Shown here in pieces: positions 33,901-48,871 of a stretch of 64,000 bases of DNA. The position numbers and the translations under genes are program-made. Source of the DNA: Mesorhabditis belari (Eukaryota; Nematoda; Chromadorea; Rhabditida; Rhabditidae). A model generated the notes under the pieces. That model was not told the DNA's origin, ran no database searches, and saw only the letters and a program-made list of their open reading frames with translations. Within the stretch, counting starts at the first letter, position 1, and each line of letters opens with the position of its first letter. The stretch lies in contig CAUEEP010000730.1 in the NCBI GenBank assembly GCA_958450365.1, positions 1,350,001-1,414,000 of the forward strand. The letters are read 5' to 3'.

Positions 33901-36305
33901 ATTTCTATTCAATTCCAGATTCGATGAAAGCGAGCAAACATTGCAAACGATACTCGACGATTCGTCGACACAAACGGAAACCACCGAAACAAAACATGTA
34001 TTCATTGTGAGGAATTTGAAATGAATAACTGAATAACTGAATAGCTGAATAGCTGAATAGCTGAATAGCTGAATAGCTGAATAGCTGAATAGTTAATTTC
34101 AACAAATTCACTTTCAGGAAAGAGAAATGCAAACTGATCAGTTAATCGGCATCGTCGTCGAGACTCAAACGACCATCCGGCAGTACTGCGAGTCATCCAC
34201 ATCGACTCCTGTCATACACACTGTCGTATGTAGAATTTGTATCAATCAATCATCAATCAATCAATGCCAATTAATGCCAATTAATGCATAACTTATTTGA
34301 TCTAAGATCAAAATTCTAATCAATAAACACACGAATTTCTAGGCACCCCAAAACGAAGAGAAAAGTGAGGTGTGGGGTTGAAATGAGCCTTTTTTTGCCT
34401 TCAAGAAATTGCTTTCGGTCAATTTTGGCTTTTTTTTAAACATAAAACAAGCTCACATTGATATTCAATTTAAAAATTTAAAAATTGACAAAAATTTTCT
34501 AGGAAAACGACAGTCAAACGTCGACGAGTCAAATGAGAGAACAAGAGATTCAGACGTACATTCATGAATATGCTGACGCCGAAACATCTACTGCGGTTGG
34601 TTTTAAATTGAAAGCTTTGAAATAATTATTTAAATAGTTATTTAAATTATTTAAATATATATATATTCTTTTTAAATGTAAATTTGATTATCATGATTTA
34701 TTAGGTGGAAACGAAGAACATCCGCATTCAAACCCCTCATCCACAGATCATGGACAAAACGATACAGTCGGAAGATCTATCGGTAAAGACAATAAACAGA
34801 AAACAAGCTTTCTTGTAAACAGAAAGCCTTCTTGTAAACATTTTAACAAATTGTTGGACTCAAGAAAAGGATTCCCCGACCCTGAAAACCCACGGGTACA
34901 AATTTAAGCGGAATACCTTTGTACAATCCAGCAAAAGAGAAAGTGCACAAAGAACCCCTGAAGAAAGAGAGGTTCTTTGTGCGGCAGGGTAATCGCTTGC
35001 CTTCTGGCACACCTTGCTGATAATCATCCCGTTATCATCTGAACCCTAGTCCGCTTTAGAAGTATAGTGCCAGCTCCAATTCACGCCCAAGCCCAAGCCA
35101 TCGATCAATCAACCCAAGCCACTAAATCGCTTGTACCTAAATTTTCAGGAAGGCAAATCGCATTCACCATCGAAAATGTCATCGGCGCGGAAACGAATCC
35201 GACGAGCGCTGCGAATCACATCGGCAGCAAGAGGCGGTGGAAGGAGGAACACCCTCGATCATACACCGGCGATGAGTGATTGGGTTGTGAGTCTCACTAG
35301 CAATAACTAATCTAGCTCAAGCTCTAATTAATTCCAAATCTTGCTTAGAAATCTAGCTTACCTCAAGAGAAGCATTTTAATCAAAATAAACAATCGTTTT
35401 CAAAAGTTTACCCTTTTGTTTAGGAGGATGAGATCGCCGAGGAAGATGTAAATTTTGCATTGCATTTTTTTGCAAAATTCTTTATTCCACCAAATAGAGC
35501 TTTTGAAAAGGGAAAACAATTCTTTTATTTATTACTTCGAAAGCTCTATTTTGTCGGTTATTTTCTCTCCCATTGCCCAATGCACGGCTAAAATTCCTCC
35601 AAAAATCACTTAACACAGAAATTCGTTTTCCATTTTCCTTACCCTTTTCCAGTTTTCATTTTTCATTTTTTTTGTCAAATTTTTGAGAACGGAATGTTTG
35701 ACTCAAGGACATTGGAGATTTCGAGGGGAAACTTTGGATCGAGTGGTCATTGCATGAGTCAACTGGGGCAGCAATTAGTCTATATTCCTCGCGCGTTTCC
35801 TAAACTTTTTTAGCGTTCAAATGTGTCAGCGTAAACTAAGCGTGTCAACTTTCTAAAAACTACCATAAACTTGTAATCTTGTAATCTTGTAGATTACCCT
35901 AATCTACCGTAACCTCCCGCAAACTACTGTAATCTTTTCGTTGTATTCAATCAACGCATTTCTCAAGAAGAAAGCACTGAATCCCTAAACACTATAGCAT
36001 GTTCAGTCGTCCTTAAGCAATGACGCCTCAATGATCATTATCTAGACTCAAGTAAAGCATTCGACACCTGCAAACCCGTCGCACACATAATCCACAAATA
36101 ATCCAAACTTGTGTACTCATTGCAAAAAGCCAATCCCAAAAATCAGACCCATTTCCAGGAGGAGGGCGAGGGCGAAGAAGGCGAAGAGGACGCGGGTTCA
36201 GTCGAATCTCTCCATTGGGATCCCGTTGATGGACTTCATGCCGAGAAACAATTACCCGTTCAGAAATTGAAAGCAATGTTCGATCGGAAATCATCACTCA
36301 AATAA
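24914..36305 (+). CDS. two-pore-domain (TWK-type) potassium channel with long TQT-rich tail
   Basis: 29 exons from 24914-25024 to 36159-36305 sum to 2439 nt, 812 residues, all phases consistent. Two-pore channels set the resting potassium leak at the plasma membrane. TM1 is NPLVFIMIYMFF plus GALFFLWLEG (exons 3-4). Pore 1 is TTIGYGD, split over exons 7 and 8. TM2 is TVIYSCIGIPLMLITLNDLG. TM3 is VALGITVGWIFFCSALF. Pore 2 is STIGLGD. TM4 is MMVLCFVFVIVGLSLVSMCI. NQT and NRT in the extracellular cap are glycosylation candidates. The intron after exon 9 is only 41 nt. The cytoplasmic tail of nearly 400 residues has charged coils, repeated TQT-type motifs and an acidic EEDEEGEGEEGEED run. I cannot assign a specific C. 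elegans twk orthologue. Intron 7 is 2.7 kb and full of inverted repeats. Confidence 0.92.
25181..25278. mobile_element. short TA-flanked palindromic MITE in channel intron 2
   Basis: It starts CCGTATTCTCTCTAATAGTA and ends in the near-inverse, with TA on both sides. The ends match those of the 403-2372 element. Confidence 0.6.
28015..29095. repeat. inverted and direct repeats in channel intron 7
   Basis: A segment with TAGCTTTAGATA units at 28015-28140 is inverted at about 28955-29090. A segment with GAAATTGAGAAATTAGACGG at about 28470-28555 is directly repeated at about 28870-28955. No exon is evident. Confidence 0.6.
29358..29894. mobile_element. mariner-type MITE
   Basis: The 537-bp element starts TTGGGTTGATGGAAAAGTCC and ends in its inverse, with TA on both sides. 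The two halves (29358-29585 and 29690-29894) are near-perfect inverted copies around a spacer of about 110 bp. The terminal sequence resembles mariner ends. It has no transposase and lies in channel intron 7. Confidence 0.7.
31001..31075 (-). pseudogene. tRNA-like sequence in channel intron 10
   Basis: On the minus strand GTGGCTGACTGGCTAAGAG resembles an A box and GGGGTTCAATCCC resembles a T arm/B box. The acceptor stem pairs over only about four base pairs, so it is a tRNA pseudogene or SINE head. Confidence 0.45.
32815..32985. repeat. (TTC)n/(TCC)n microsatellite in a channel intron
   Basis: About 170 bp of pyrimidine triplets lie in the intron between 32774 and 33033. It is purely simple sequence; the serine-rich frames through it are not genes. 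Confidence 0.85.
34932..34974. repeat. GCACAAAGAACC hairpin in a channel intron
   Basis: GCACAAAGAACCCCT pairs with AGGTTCTTTGTGC across a 10-nt loop. Related GCACAAAGAACACCTCG sequences occur at about 8092 and 26761. Confidence 0.5.
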
Positions 36306-37233
36306 AACTCTCACTCTGATTTCCTTTCTCCTTTCGTTTCTCTTTCTTTTTTTGTGCTCATTTTCTCAGAGCTTTACCCCACGGTGCTCTTATTTCTATC
36401 AAAAGAACATTTGTTGCTTTATTTATCGTTAGCTTTCATTTTTTTTTGACTAATGCTGTACAGTTTTCAATCTTTTTTCCATGATAAAGTGATGAATTGG
36501 ATTCAGAAAAGACTCACTAAATAGGTGTATCACGTGTGTTATTCTATAAGTGATGATCTAACTCAACAGCAGCCCCGTTTCCATTGTTTCATTCAACAGA
36601 AAAGAGCCCGAACTCAACTCAACTACCAGTCACGGTAGTTCGGCTTTTAAATCGAATTGTTGATAGATTTGTGTATGAATTTGAGATCGAAGAGGAGAGA
36701 AGAAATGGGGACAAGCAAGGGGTGTCAAAGGGATGAGCAGAGAAAAGGGAAAGAGGATTGAGAAATGAGAGATGAGGTGGTTGGGGTAATCGGGATTGAG
36801 GGGAGAGAGGGGAAGAGGGAAGGCCCTCTCACTCAAGAGATCGACCCTCTTGAGTCTCTTGAGAACCAACTGTTCATCCTCGTTTCTTCATCATTTGGGA
36901 ATGCCTGCAAACAACACACACATTACTGCCTTCTCCCTCCTGCTCAATTCCATGTTACCCATCTCTGTGTTCCCCATGACTCGGAAAGAGTCACAAAATA
37001 ACAATTCGCTCATCTTTGTCATCTTTTGTTAGGCATTGTCAGTGATTTCAAACTTGAATAGTTGGATTCTCAAAGTTAATTCAAATTTCAATTTGCAACG
37101 GCGAAAAGTTGAATACTTTAAGATTTTTCTATACGTTTCATTATCAGTTGCACTCGAACAGCTTTGACTTTATCTCCATTTCTTTCCTAGACTCTCTACC
37201 AATCATAGACTTATTCTGATCACATAATTCAGA
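36306..37233. other. intergenic region
   Basis: It begins with the channel 3' UTR (the stop codon overlaps an AATAAA at 36301-36306). Beyond that I see polypurine stretches at 36690-36830 and no gene. Confidence 0.5.
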
Positions 37234-37953
37234 ATGGCAATCTCTCGATTCGGTCTCGCGACTCTCGCTTGTATACTCACTCTGACACAGGCCGGCCTGC
37301 TCGATACAGCCGTGAAAGGTACAAGAAAACATTCTGAAATTATTAAAGACATTTACAGGAACCACAACCGACTATGCCAAATTCTTCCAAGATTCTTTCA
37401 GCTCCGTCAAGGATCTTGTCCCATCATCTCAATCGGTAACTCAAAATCGACTCTCGAAAAAAACTCACCCCTTAATTGAATTTCAGGAATTGGTTCTCAA
37501 TGCGAATCGAGTCAAAGACCTACTTCTTGCCGTCAACAGCAAAAAAGCGGTAAAAAGGGTCTAATTTAGTGCGTTATCTCCAGTTTCATAGTTGCTGGGA
37601 GCGTTGGCTGGAACTGATCAGAAAAACACGCTCAACATGGCTGGTTCTCTGTTAAGAGAAGTGTCAGGATTCAGTAGCAAGGTAGGAAGAAACGGGAAAA
37701 TTTAAACAAAAACCACTTTAAAAGGTGTCTCGGGATGGCGAAGCTCGTTTCAATCAAAACAAAAGCATGTGGGACTCCTTGTTGAACAAAGTTTTCAATG
37801 TGAGTTGAAGATCATTGTCTGGCTAAACGTAGTTCTTTCTTTCAGACCGCTGGACTCCTTAAACTTCTCCCCCTTCTTACAAAGGCTTCACCACAAGCCC
37901 CAATCGTCTCGGCAATTTTGGCTCCAATCGTCCTTGCCATCTACCGCTTCTAA
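37234..37953 (+). CDS. small secreted protein of unknown function
   Basis: Six exons (37234-37318, 37359-37435, 37487-37549, 37592-37681, 37725-37799, 37846-37953) join to 498 nt, 165 residues. Residues 1-20 (MAISRFGLATLACILTLTQA) form a clear signal peptide. The mature part is a helical, polar sequence without cysteines, including DYAKFFQDSFSSVKDL and LVLNANRVKDLLLAVN. The C-terminus is hydrophobic (APIVSAILAPIVLAIYRF), which could be a membrane-interacting tail or a GPI signal. I recognise no named family; nematodes have many such secreted helical proteins. Its 3' end converges on that of the LIPT2 gene, 158 bp away. Confidence 0.85.
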
Positions 37954-38111
37954 AGCTTGTACTACTAACAAACTGTACATAAGATTTTGTCTTTTTGGCT
38001 AGTTGATCGAAGATCATTAAAGAATTTATAGAAATTACAAATTCAACAAATCAAAAACAACGAAATTTCTAACTACATCCTAGATACAAAAAAGTACAAA
38101 AACAACTCAAT

Positions 38112-39067
38112 TTACTCGAAGACCTGGCACTCGAAAACATGAGCAAGACGATGAGCCAATAAAGGGATAACCTAAAACAGTGTAATCTTAAAAAGCAATT
38201 TGGAACATTACCGTATTTACATCAACATCTCGTTTCGTTTCTTTTGAAATAGACGTTACCTCGACGTCTTGAATACCACAAGCAACAATCTGAATTGTAA
38301 ATTTAACGAACCAAAGATAAATAAATCTTACATGCGAAAACCACTTGAGATCGTTGTTACAATTGAGCGCTAAACCATGAGAAGTGATTCCATTTTTGAC
38401 AGCAATACCCATCGCACATATTTTTTTGTTGGCACCGACCCAAACTCCTAAATAACAACGTACTTGCAGAAAATTGCAAGCGATAAACCGGTGTTTTTAT
38501 CACTTCGCCCAACATTTGAAATATGAAAGTCGCCTACAGTACAATCAATCACAGCTTGTTCCAAGGTATCGACATATTGCTAGAACAAAAAACACTTTCA
38601 TATTGTAAATGGCAACCAAACTTACTCTAACACCAAAACGGCGAGGTGAGAATCGTCGAAGATCCAATATGGGATAAATCACTAATTGGCCAGGTCCGTG
38701 AAACGTAATTAAACCACCACGCGATGTTCTAAAAATCAGATTGGCACATAATATTGCCTGAATAAACTTTTTAGATACCTGTGAAAATCGGCTCCAAGCT
38801 GCTTAAGACGTTCTTCCTCTTTTGAGTTATAAACGTTTGATCGAATGCCAACGGTATACACGGGCGTGTGTTCAAGACAAAGTAAATAATTTCTAAATGA
38901 TAGATGCCTATAGAGAAAAAGTTAATGACTTACTTCGACGTAGGCTCTGTTTTGGAATCGGCAACTCTCTGAACATATTCTGCTTGCTTAAGTAGGCCAT
39001 CTGAGTAAGAAGTTTTCCCGAGACGCACAATTTTTATAGAATTAAAGAATGGTGAAGAAATCCGCAT
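38112..39067 (-). CDS. LIPT2: mitochondrial octanoyl-[ACP]:protein octanoyltransferase (LIPT2/LipB)
   Basis: Seven exons (39067-38934, 38892-38779, 38728-38626, 38579-38489, 38447-38332, 38289-38212, 38171-38112) give 696 nt, 231 residues. The enzyme moves octanoyl from acyl carrier protein to apoproteins, the first step of lipoylation. LipB signatures are in order: [11 protein letters not shown], the family motif [35 protein letters not shown] with the conserved lysine, [13 protein letters not shown], and [13 protein letters not shown] with the catalytic cysteine. The length is normal for the family. Mitochondrial location follows from family knowledge. The start codon lies 16 nt after the mrpl-42 stop, so the two genes are almost certainly co-transcribed. 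Confidence 0.95.
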
Positions 39068-39083
39068 AGTGAATTGTAAAGCT

Positions 39084-39539
39084 TTAGGTAGGTTTCTTCT
39101 TGGGTGTTGGTGGAGCAACACTGAACAGACGCGCCTCTCGAGTTCTAAAACACAATAAGTTTAACTGTCTTGTATTCTAAAATCCACCTTGTATACCACT
39201 CGTTCTTTGGTGTATAAAAGATTTCTTTCAGCTCCGAGTTGTCAGGAACCCTCGGGTGTCGTTTTGAAACCGCCGACTTGAGAGGAGTTGTTGACTAAAG
39301 GCAAAACATTTTCCCGCAAAAGCTATTACTTACCTCTTCAACTCTGGAAAGATTAATCGGTTTTGTGTGTTCGTATGGGACTTTCGTTTGTGGATGCCAA
39401 GAAGCAACGACACCGTTTGCACAAACAAAGGTTTTCCTAAAAAGAAATGGGTATTTATATCTGAGCATAAAGATTACCTCACAGAGTCTGATAAAAATCT
39501 TTTGCTCGGTCCGGCAATCAGACTAGACAATTGGAGCAT
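39084..39539 (-). CDS. mrpl-42: mitochondrial large-subunit ribosomal protein mL42
   Basis: Four exons (39539-39478, 39436-39334, 39294-39188, 39144-39084) encode 110 residues. The core VVASWHPQTKVPYEHTKPI matches the conserved VxxHPxxxxPYEHTKPI segment of mL42. A later EIFYTPKNEWYTR matches the family's MFFTTKHRWYP region. The first 20 residues (MLQLSSLIAGPSKRFLSDSV) look like a mitochondrial presequence. It would act in the mitoribosome. It is the upstream partner of LIPT2, with 377 bp to ribophorin I upstream on the same strand. Confidence 0.9.
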
Positions 39540-39915
39540 CACCCTGTAACATTTAGTGTTTCTTTAATAATAAGTCATTTGCCTTTTGCGATACTACATT
39601 TTCATGCGCTCACATTGAATGATAGCGGACAGCGTGCTAAATACTGCAGTTTCGTTAATCTGATACCAAATACCAAAAGATTTATTGAGAAAACAACAAC
39701 TATAGATATGCCATAAAAAATAAATAAATCCCGACCATAAGTAGTCAGAATAAATACACAACAAACACTGCGCCACACGTTATTTGGTGTAAAACTTTCG
39801 TACCCATAAACATTAAATAAGGAATGCAACAATAACAAACAAAGAAGAAAAAGATAGCAGATTTTGTTTCGATTTTAGAATCACAGGTTAGGGTACTCTT
39901 GTTTCATCAGTCCAT

Positions 39916-42446
39916 TCAAAGAGAAGTTAGGATGCTTTCGGAGCGGACGCGTGTCTCAGAGATCTAAATATACCAATTTATCGAGTTTAATTAACGTCGT
40001 TTGTTTACCTTAGTTGCATGAGCCTTGTCTTCGGGACCATCTTTGGTGGTGCTTCTCTTAACGGCAGCCAGATAGTTGGTCTCAGCATCCTTCAGTTGAC
40101 TATCGTACTTCGACAAATCAAGAACCTAAATTATGTAATAGAATAAACAAACAAAACCCAAAGCTAACCTTCTCATAAACGTCTTGTTGGCCCTTCAACG
40201 AAGCAAGAACACGCGAGATCGAATCATTCAATTCGGCACGGACGTTGTCAGCCTTTGCTTTTGCACCATTGAGAGCCGATTCATCTCGAGAAGACTAGAA
40301 TCAAGAAAATTGTCTAGCTTCTTATACTTGCACAAACTTTATATTGTCGAGCAGCTTCGGCAACATGATCATAGGTTCTCAAGCGCTTATCGACAAGACG
40401 TTGAATTTCATCAATGTTTCCTTGAGCCTGATCACGAGCCTCCTTGGCGGGATCCTAAATTGATGATTAATTTGATGGTCTGGCTACTATTTAACACATC
40501 AAATTGTGTCCAAGTCTTTGTATCTACTGCATACCTGTTTCTTTAGTTTAGATTTTTGGCTAATGAAGCTAATAAAATAATAAAACTAACCGAAACAATA
40601 GTGAAATCAAGGTGAGAGTAGATGATGATCAACAAGAAAAGCAGGAAGAAAAAGGCCGAGGCGAGGAAAGGCTCACGAAGTAGATTGTGATAGTCGAAAT
40701 CGTAGTACACCTAAACGTATTTTGAATTATGAGGACCCAATAAAAATACCGTGAAAGGTTGAATGTGACTGTCTACAAGGTTATCCTTTTGAAGAACAAT
40801 CACGGTTCGGCCAATCGTATCAAGATATGTAGCAATTGATTCATCTGGGCGTCGTTCAACGGAATATGGAGTTGCAAGTTTGACATTACTATAATAACAA
40901 CAATAACCAACCATAACAAACTTCAACTGGTTTAAAACATACCGAGCCGTTTCAGGAAGAACAATTTTCACTGCCAATTTCTCCACGACAAGATTATCCA
41001 TGATATGATCATAGAGCTTCATTTTTAAGCCATAATTTATACCCTAAACTCCGACATTCTTGCTCAGTGATGCATAAATTACCTTGCTGTACAAATGTTC
41101 ACTAGAGGGAAGATTGTATCCGAGAATGTAAGTTGTCTTCCATCCTCCAAAAAGAGGAAAACGAGGACGAATTTCAACATCAACGCTGCTCTTTCGAAGC
41201 TGAACATCCGAAGTTGAAATGTTGCCAATCACGTCACGATAGTAGATATCCTTTGCAGCTGCAGGTAGTACTGTCTAAATAATTGTTGTAAAACAATTAC
41301 TGCTAACAACGCTTACCTTAAACTTCTGAAGAGCTGGAATTTTGCCTCCGCGCCGATCCATTTGATAATCCAATCGTGAGAAAGGACCCTAAATTCTATT
41401 ATAAAACAAAATATTTACAAAGAAATCTTACATCCAATTTGGCTCCTCTGTGTATGATTTCAATCTTTTCTTCGACGGCGATGTTTCCCCAGTGAGAGAT
41501 TTCGATCAAACGCTCAACCTTAAAGTGATGAGTGTACTCTTGACAATTTGCAAAAACTTACATTTGTTGCAACAATAAATGGCGAATTATTCTCGTAATG
41601 AACACGAACAAATTTCTAAAATAACAAGAACAGTTGGGTTAAAAAATCAAACTCTTACCTCGGCGAATGGTTCTTGGTTCTCAAAAGGTCCATAAGTGAC
41701 CCCAGCTGAATCCTTTGAGCTTGGAGAAACCTAAACAAATCTGATAAAAATTTTTTAATTCTGTAAATACGTTTGTGTGACTCTGTAGCTTGCTGCCGGA
41801 AGGGATCTTTACAACAGTCTTTTGCTTGGTCACCGTGTACGCGGATGGAGCATACGCACTTCCATCATAAAAAACAAATCTGAAGGTTGAATCAATGTTT
41901 CAAAAGCAAGGATGAATCTCACTGATTCTCCAATTGAGTAATCTTGGCAGGCAATGCAGTGAGGACTTGGGTGACTTTGTATTCAACCTAAAAGAAAACA
42001 ATTTGATTCAAAAACAACTAGGTATGTTAATCACCTTGATGGTGGCGCTTGATCCCTTTTGAAGTGGTTTTGGTAGTGCGATCTTGAAATTGACAAATCC
42101 TTCCTTTGGCGATTTGTCCTTGACCACCTGAAAAAATAAAAATATAACAAAGACCTTTAATAAAGTTACCTTAAGTTTGCTATCCTTAACGCCATTTTCT
42201 CCGGCTGTGATGTATGCCAACTTCTCGGCCTCATTTTCTGCAAGCGTGAAGAAAACATCGCTAACCGTCGATTCGGACTCGTAGCTGATAACCGAAGTTC
42301 CTTTCACAATCTAAATCATCAGATACAAAGAATTAATCATTAAAAGTCACCTGTGTCGATAGGTCGACGGTTCGATCCAAGTTGGTGATCTTGACATTTG
42401 CCAACGAGCCGGTCACTACCAGCAGAAGCAAAGGAATTACCCTCAT
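39916..42446 (-). CDS. RPN1: ribophorin I, oligosaccharyltransferase subunit
   Basis: Seventeen exons from 42446-42351 to 39963-39916 sum to 1749 nt, 582 residues, close to the usual length of about 600. Ribophorin I is an ER membrane subunit of the oligosaccharyltransferase that N-glycosylates nascent proteins and helps present substrates. A signal peptide ([20 protein letters not shown]) leads a lumenal domain containing [20 protein letters not shown] and [20 protein letters not shown], both typical of the family. A membrane helix ([20 protein letters not shown]) is followed by a coiled cytosolic tail. The ATG directly follows TTAATTTTAG, suggesting trans-splicing at the start codon. It is divergent from the proteasome Rpn1 gene. 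Confidence 0.95.
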
Positions 42447-42954
42447 CTAAAATTAAACAGTTAGAAAATTCATGAAACAAGAAAATAAAAGTGCGTGGTG
42501 GAAATTGCAGCAAACACGAAAGCAAGCTCGAAAATTTTTTGAAGGTTTGAAGAAAAGTCAGGTTTAATCGGAGAAATAGATGCATAAAATAGTCAGTTAA
42601 GTTTTTTAGTGTTTTTCTGAAAAAATAACTCGGTTTAGGGTGAAAAGTCAAAATAATTTCATTTTCCGTTGCTAAACAATCTTTGTTTGGTTGCTTCCCT
42701 CAGCGTTCAAATTATTTTACGTTACGATCTTTAACGTGGCACGACTGTAGAGAATCACATATAGACACTAGTTTTTGTACGAGACCCTTAACCCTGAATC
42801 AGGTTGTCAGCAGGGCTCGTTGCCAACTAACACCTTTGCCTATTTTTTATTCCCTTTTGTAATCCTTTCAAATTTTGGCCTGCCCACATTGTTACTTTTT
42901 GTCTTTTTTGATGCAAAGTTATATTTTTCAGACGGTTTTACATTTAGATAAAGG
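42447..42954. promoter_or_regulatory. shared divergent promoter region of RPN1 and rpn-1
   Basis: 508 bp separate the two start codons, which face away from each other. No clear TATA box is visible, as is common for housekeeping genes. Control elements for both genes probably lie here. Confidence 0.5.
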
Positions 42955-46988
<4,034 letters not shown>

Positions 46989-47737
46989 ATCCGAAACGCC
47001 ATTGCGAATTTCAAATGTTTTTTTCTTGTTTACTTGTGCAAATTTAGCGGGTTGCTTTTACCCGTGTGGTCCCGATCTTTTGTGATTGTTGCGATTTATT
47101 TTTGCAAAATCTCAACTTAATTTATGCTTCTATTTATGTTATTCACAATCCAAAAGGTTTTGGTTCTGTGCTATCATACTGTCTTGGTCATGAAAATTGT
47201 TTTGGCTTTTATTTTACTGTTTTAAAGTATAAATATGTGTAATAAACTGCAACATAGACAAACAGACAGTTTTTATGGGCTTAACTACGAGCAACGGAGT
47301 AATGTAGGAAACGACGAGTTGTCGATTTAAAATTTCGCCAGATCTAGGCTTGATTTTTTGAAAAGTTTAGATTAAAGTTTTTTTTGCCCTCGGTTGCAAA
47401 AGATTCGCGAGAGTCGGTCAGTATTTTTCTCCACAATAAAGACGTCAAGGCCACACTTTGACGAATAGCGGCTTTTTGAGGATAAGATGATAGAGATCTG
47501 TCTGCGAGGAGGATTCATTGAAAAACACAAAAGGTAAACAAGCTTTTCGAAAAAATCATAAATGGGGTTTCCGGTATGCCGGCAGCAGGATTGAAGGCCA
47601 CCGCTGGAAGATTAATTACCCGAAAAGTTGTATATAAAACTTTGAGATAGCCTCAAAGAATTTACTGACTTTAGTTTCATTATCAGACTCCCTTGTTTTT
47701 TGATCAAGATACGTAACACAATTGGAGATCGTTTAGA
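46989..47737. other. intergenic, 3' UTR and promoter
   Basis: It contains the rpn-1 3' UTR up to AATAAA at 47241-47246. The rest shows no gene until the TATATAAAA at about 47631 and the GTTTAGA acceptor just before the next ATG, which suggest the next gene's promoter and a trans-splice site. Confidence 0.5.
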
Positions 47738-48871
47738 ATGCACAAATTGTTGTTGATTGCTTTGTGCGTTGCTCCAGCGAGTGCTTTCTTCAACTTGTTC
47801 TGTAAGTTTTTTTAAAATGTGCTGACTTGAAAGCTCATTAGAAATTTTTAGCTGGACTCTTTGGCGGTGGATGCTGTAATCCCTGCGGAGGTTGTGGAGG
47901 TAAGGAAATGAAAAAATTGAAGACTTAATGCTCAAGAAAGTCGGGTAACAATACGTTTCAATCTAGGAGCCCAACAAGCATTCCCACCTCAACTTGGGTA
48001 CAATTCTGCTCCCAGTTACGGGGGATACAGCTCCGGATATTCTCAGTCGCCTGCATATGGAAGCTATGGACAATCGTCGTATGGACAATCATCGTATGGG
48101 CAATCACCATATGGACAACAATCATATGGTTTATACAAGAAAATGATACAATCTACTGTAATACCTACAATAAACATTGTTATCAATAGTTGCTCTTCTC
48201 ATTTAGGTGAAAGGCATAATAGAGATGAGCCCCTTACAGGCCTTATACTCGTTAAACAAGACTTGACCACCTCTTTCAGCTCCGTCTTATGGATCCACCT
48301 ACCAACAATCCTCTTATCCATCCTCCTCATGGTCTGCTCCCGCTTCCACCTATTCGTCTCCATCGATGAACACTTATGGATCTAGCTATGGGGCATCGAA
48401 CTATGGGGCATCGAATTATGGGGCATCGAACTATGGGACATCGAACTATGGGGCATCGAACTATGGATCTAGCTATGGTGCTGCCCCAGCTGTGTCCTCG
48501 TATCCAGCCCCGGCTCCAACCTATTCGGCTCCTGCCGCCCCTGCCCTTCCTCCACTCCCTCCACCACCCCCAGCCGCCCCACTTCTACAGGTAGAAAGTT
48601 TAGAATTTAAAAAGAAAAGCGAAATTTATAGCCTTCTGTTGGAGCTTATGCTGCTCCAGCAGTCGCTGCTCCAAGTGCCACTTATTCGGCTCCAGCACCA
48701 GCTCCACTCGCTGCTCCAGCTAGTGCAGGTAAAATTTACTTCTCAAAAAGTTCAAAATAGATATTAAAACTGATTGCGAGTTTAAAAAGAAAGTTTTGAA
48801 TATAAGCTGAACGCCAAACATCCCGATTTTCAACATTTTCAGGTGGCTACGTGACGGCTCCAGGAAAATAG
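47738..48871 (+). CDS. secreted low-complexity Tyr/Gly/Ser/Ala/Pro protein
   Basis: Six exons (47738-47801, 47852-47899, 47967-48128, 48280-48590, 48632-48728, 48843-48871) sum to 711 nt, 236 residues. The signal peptide is MHKLLLIALCVAPASA. Next comes a glycine/cysteine patch (GGGCCNPCGGCGG), then YGQSSYGQSPYGQQ repeats, then tandem SNYGASNYGA units, and finally Pro/Ala-rich PAAPALPPLPPPPPAAP and SAPAP segments. Such composition is typical of extracellular structural proteins (cuticle, eggshell or pharyngeal lining) that crosslink through tyrosine. The exact role is unknown. The tandem codon repeats probably vary in length between strains. Confidence 0.85.
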
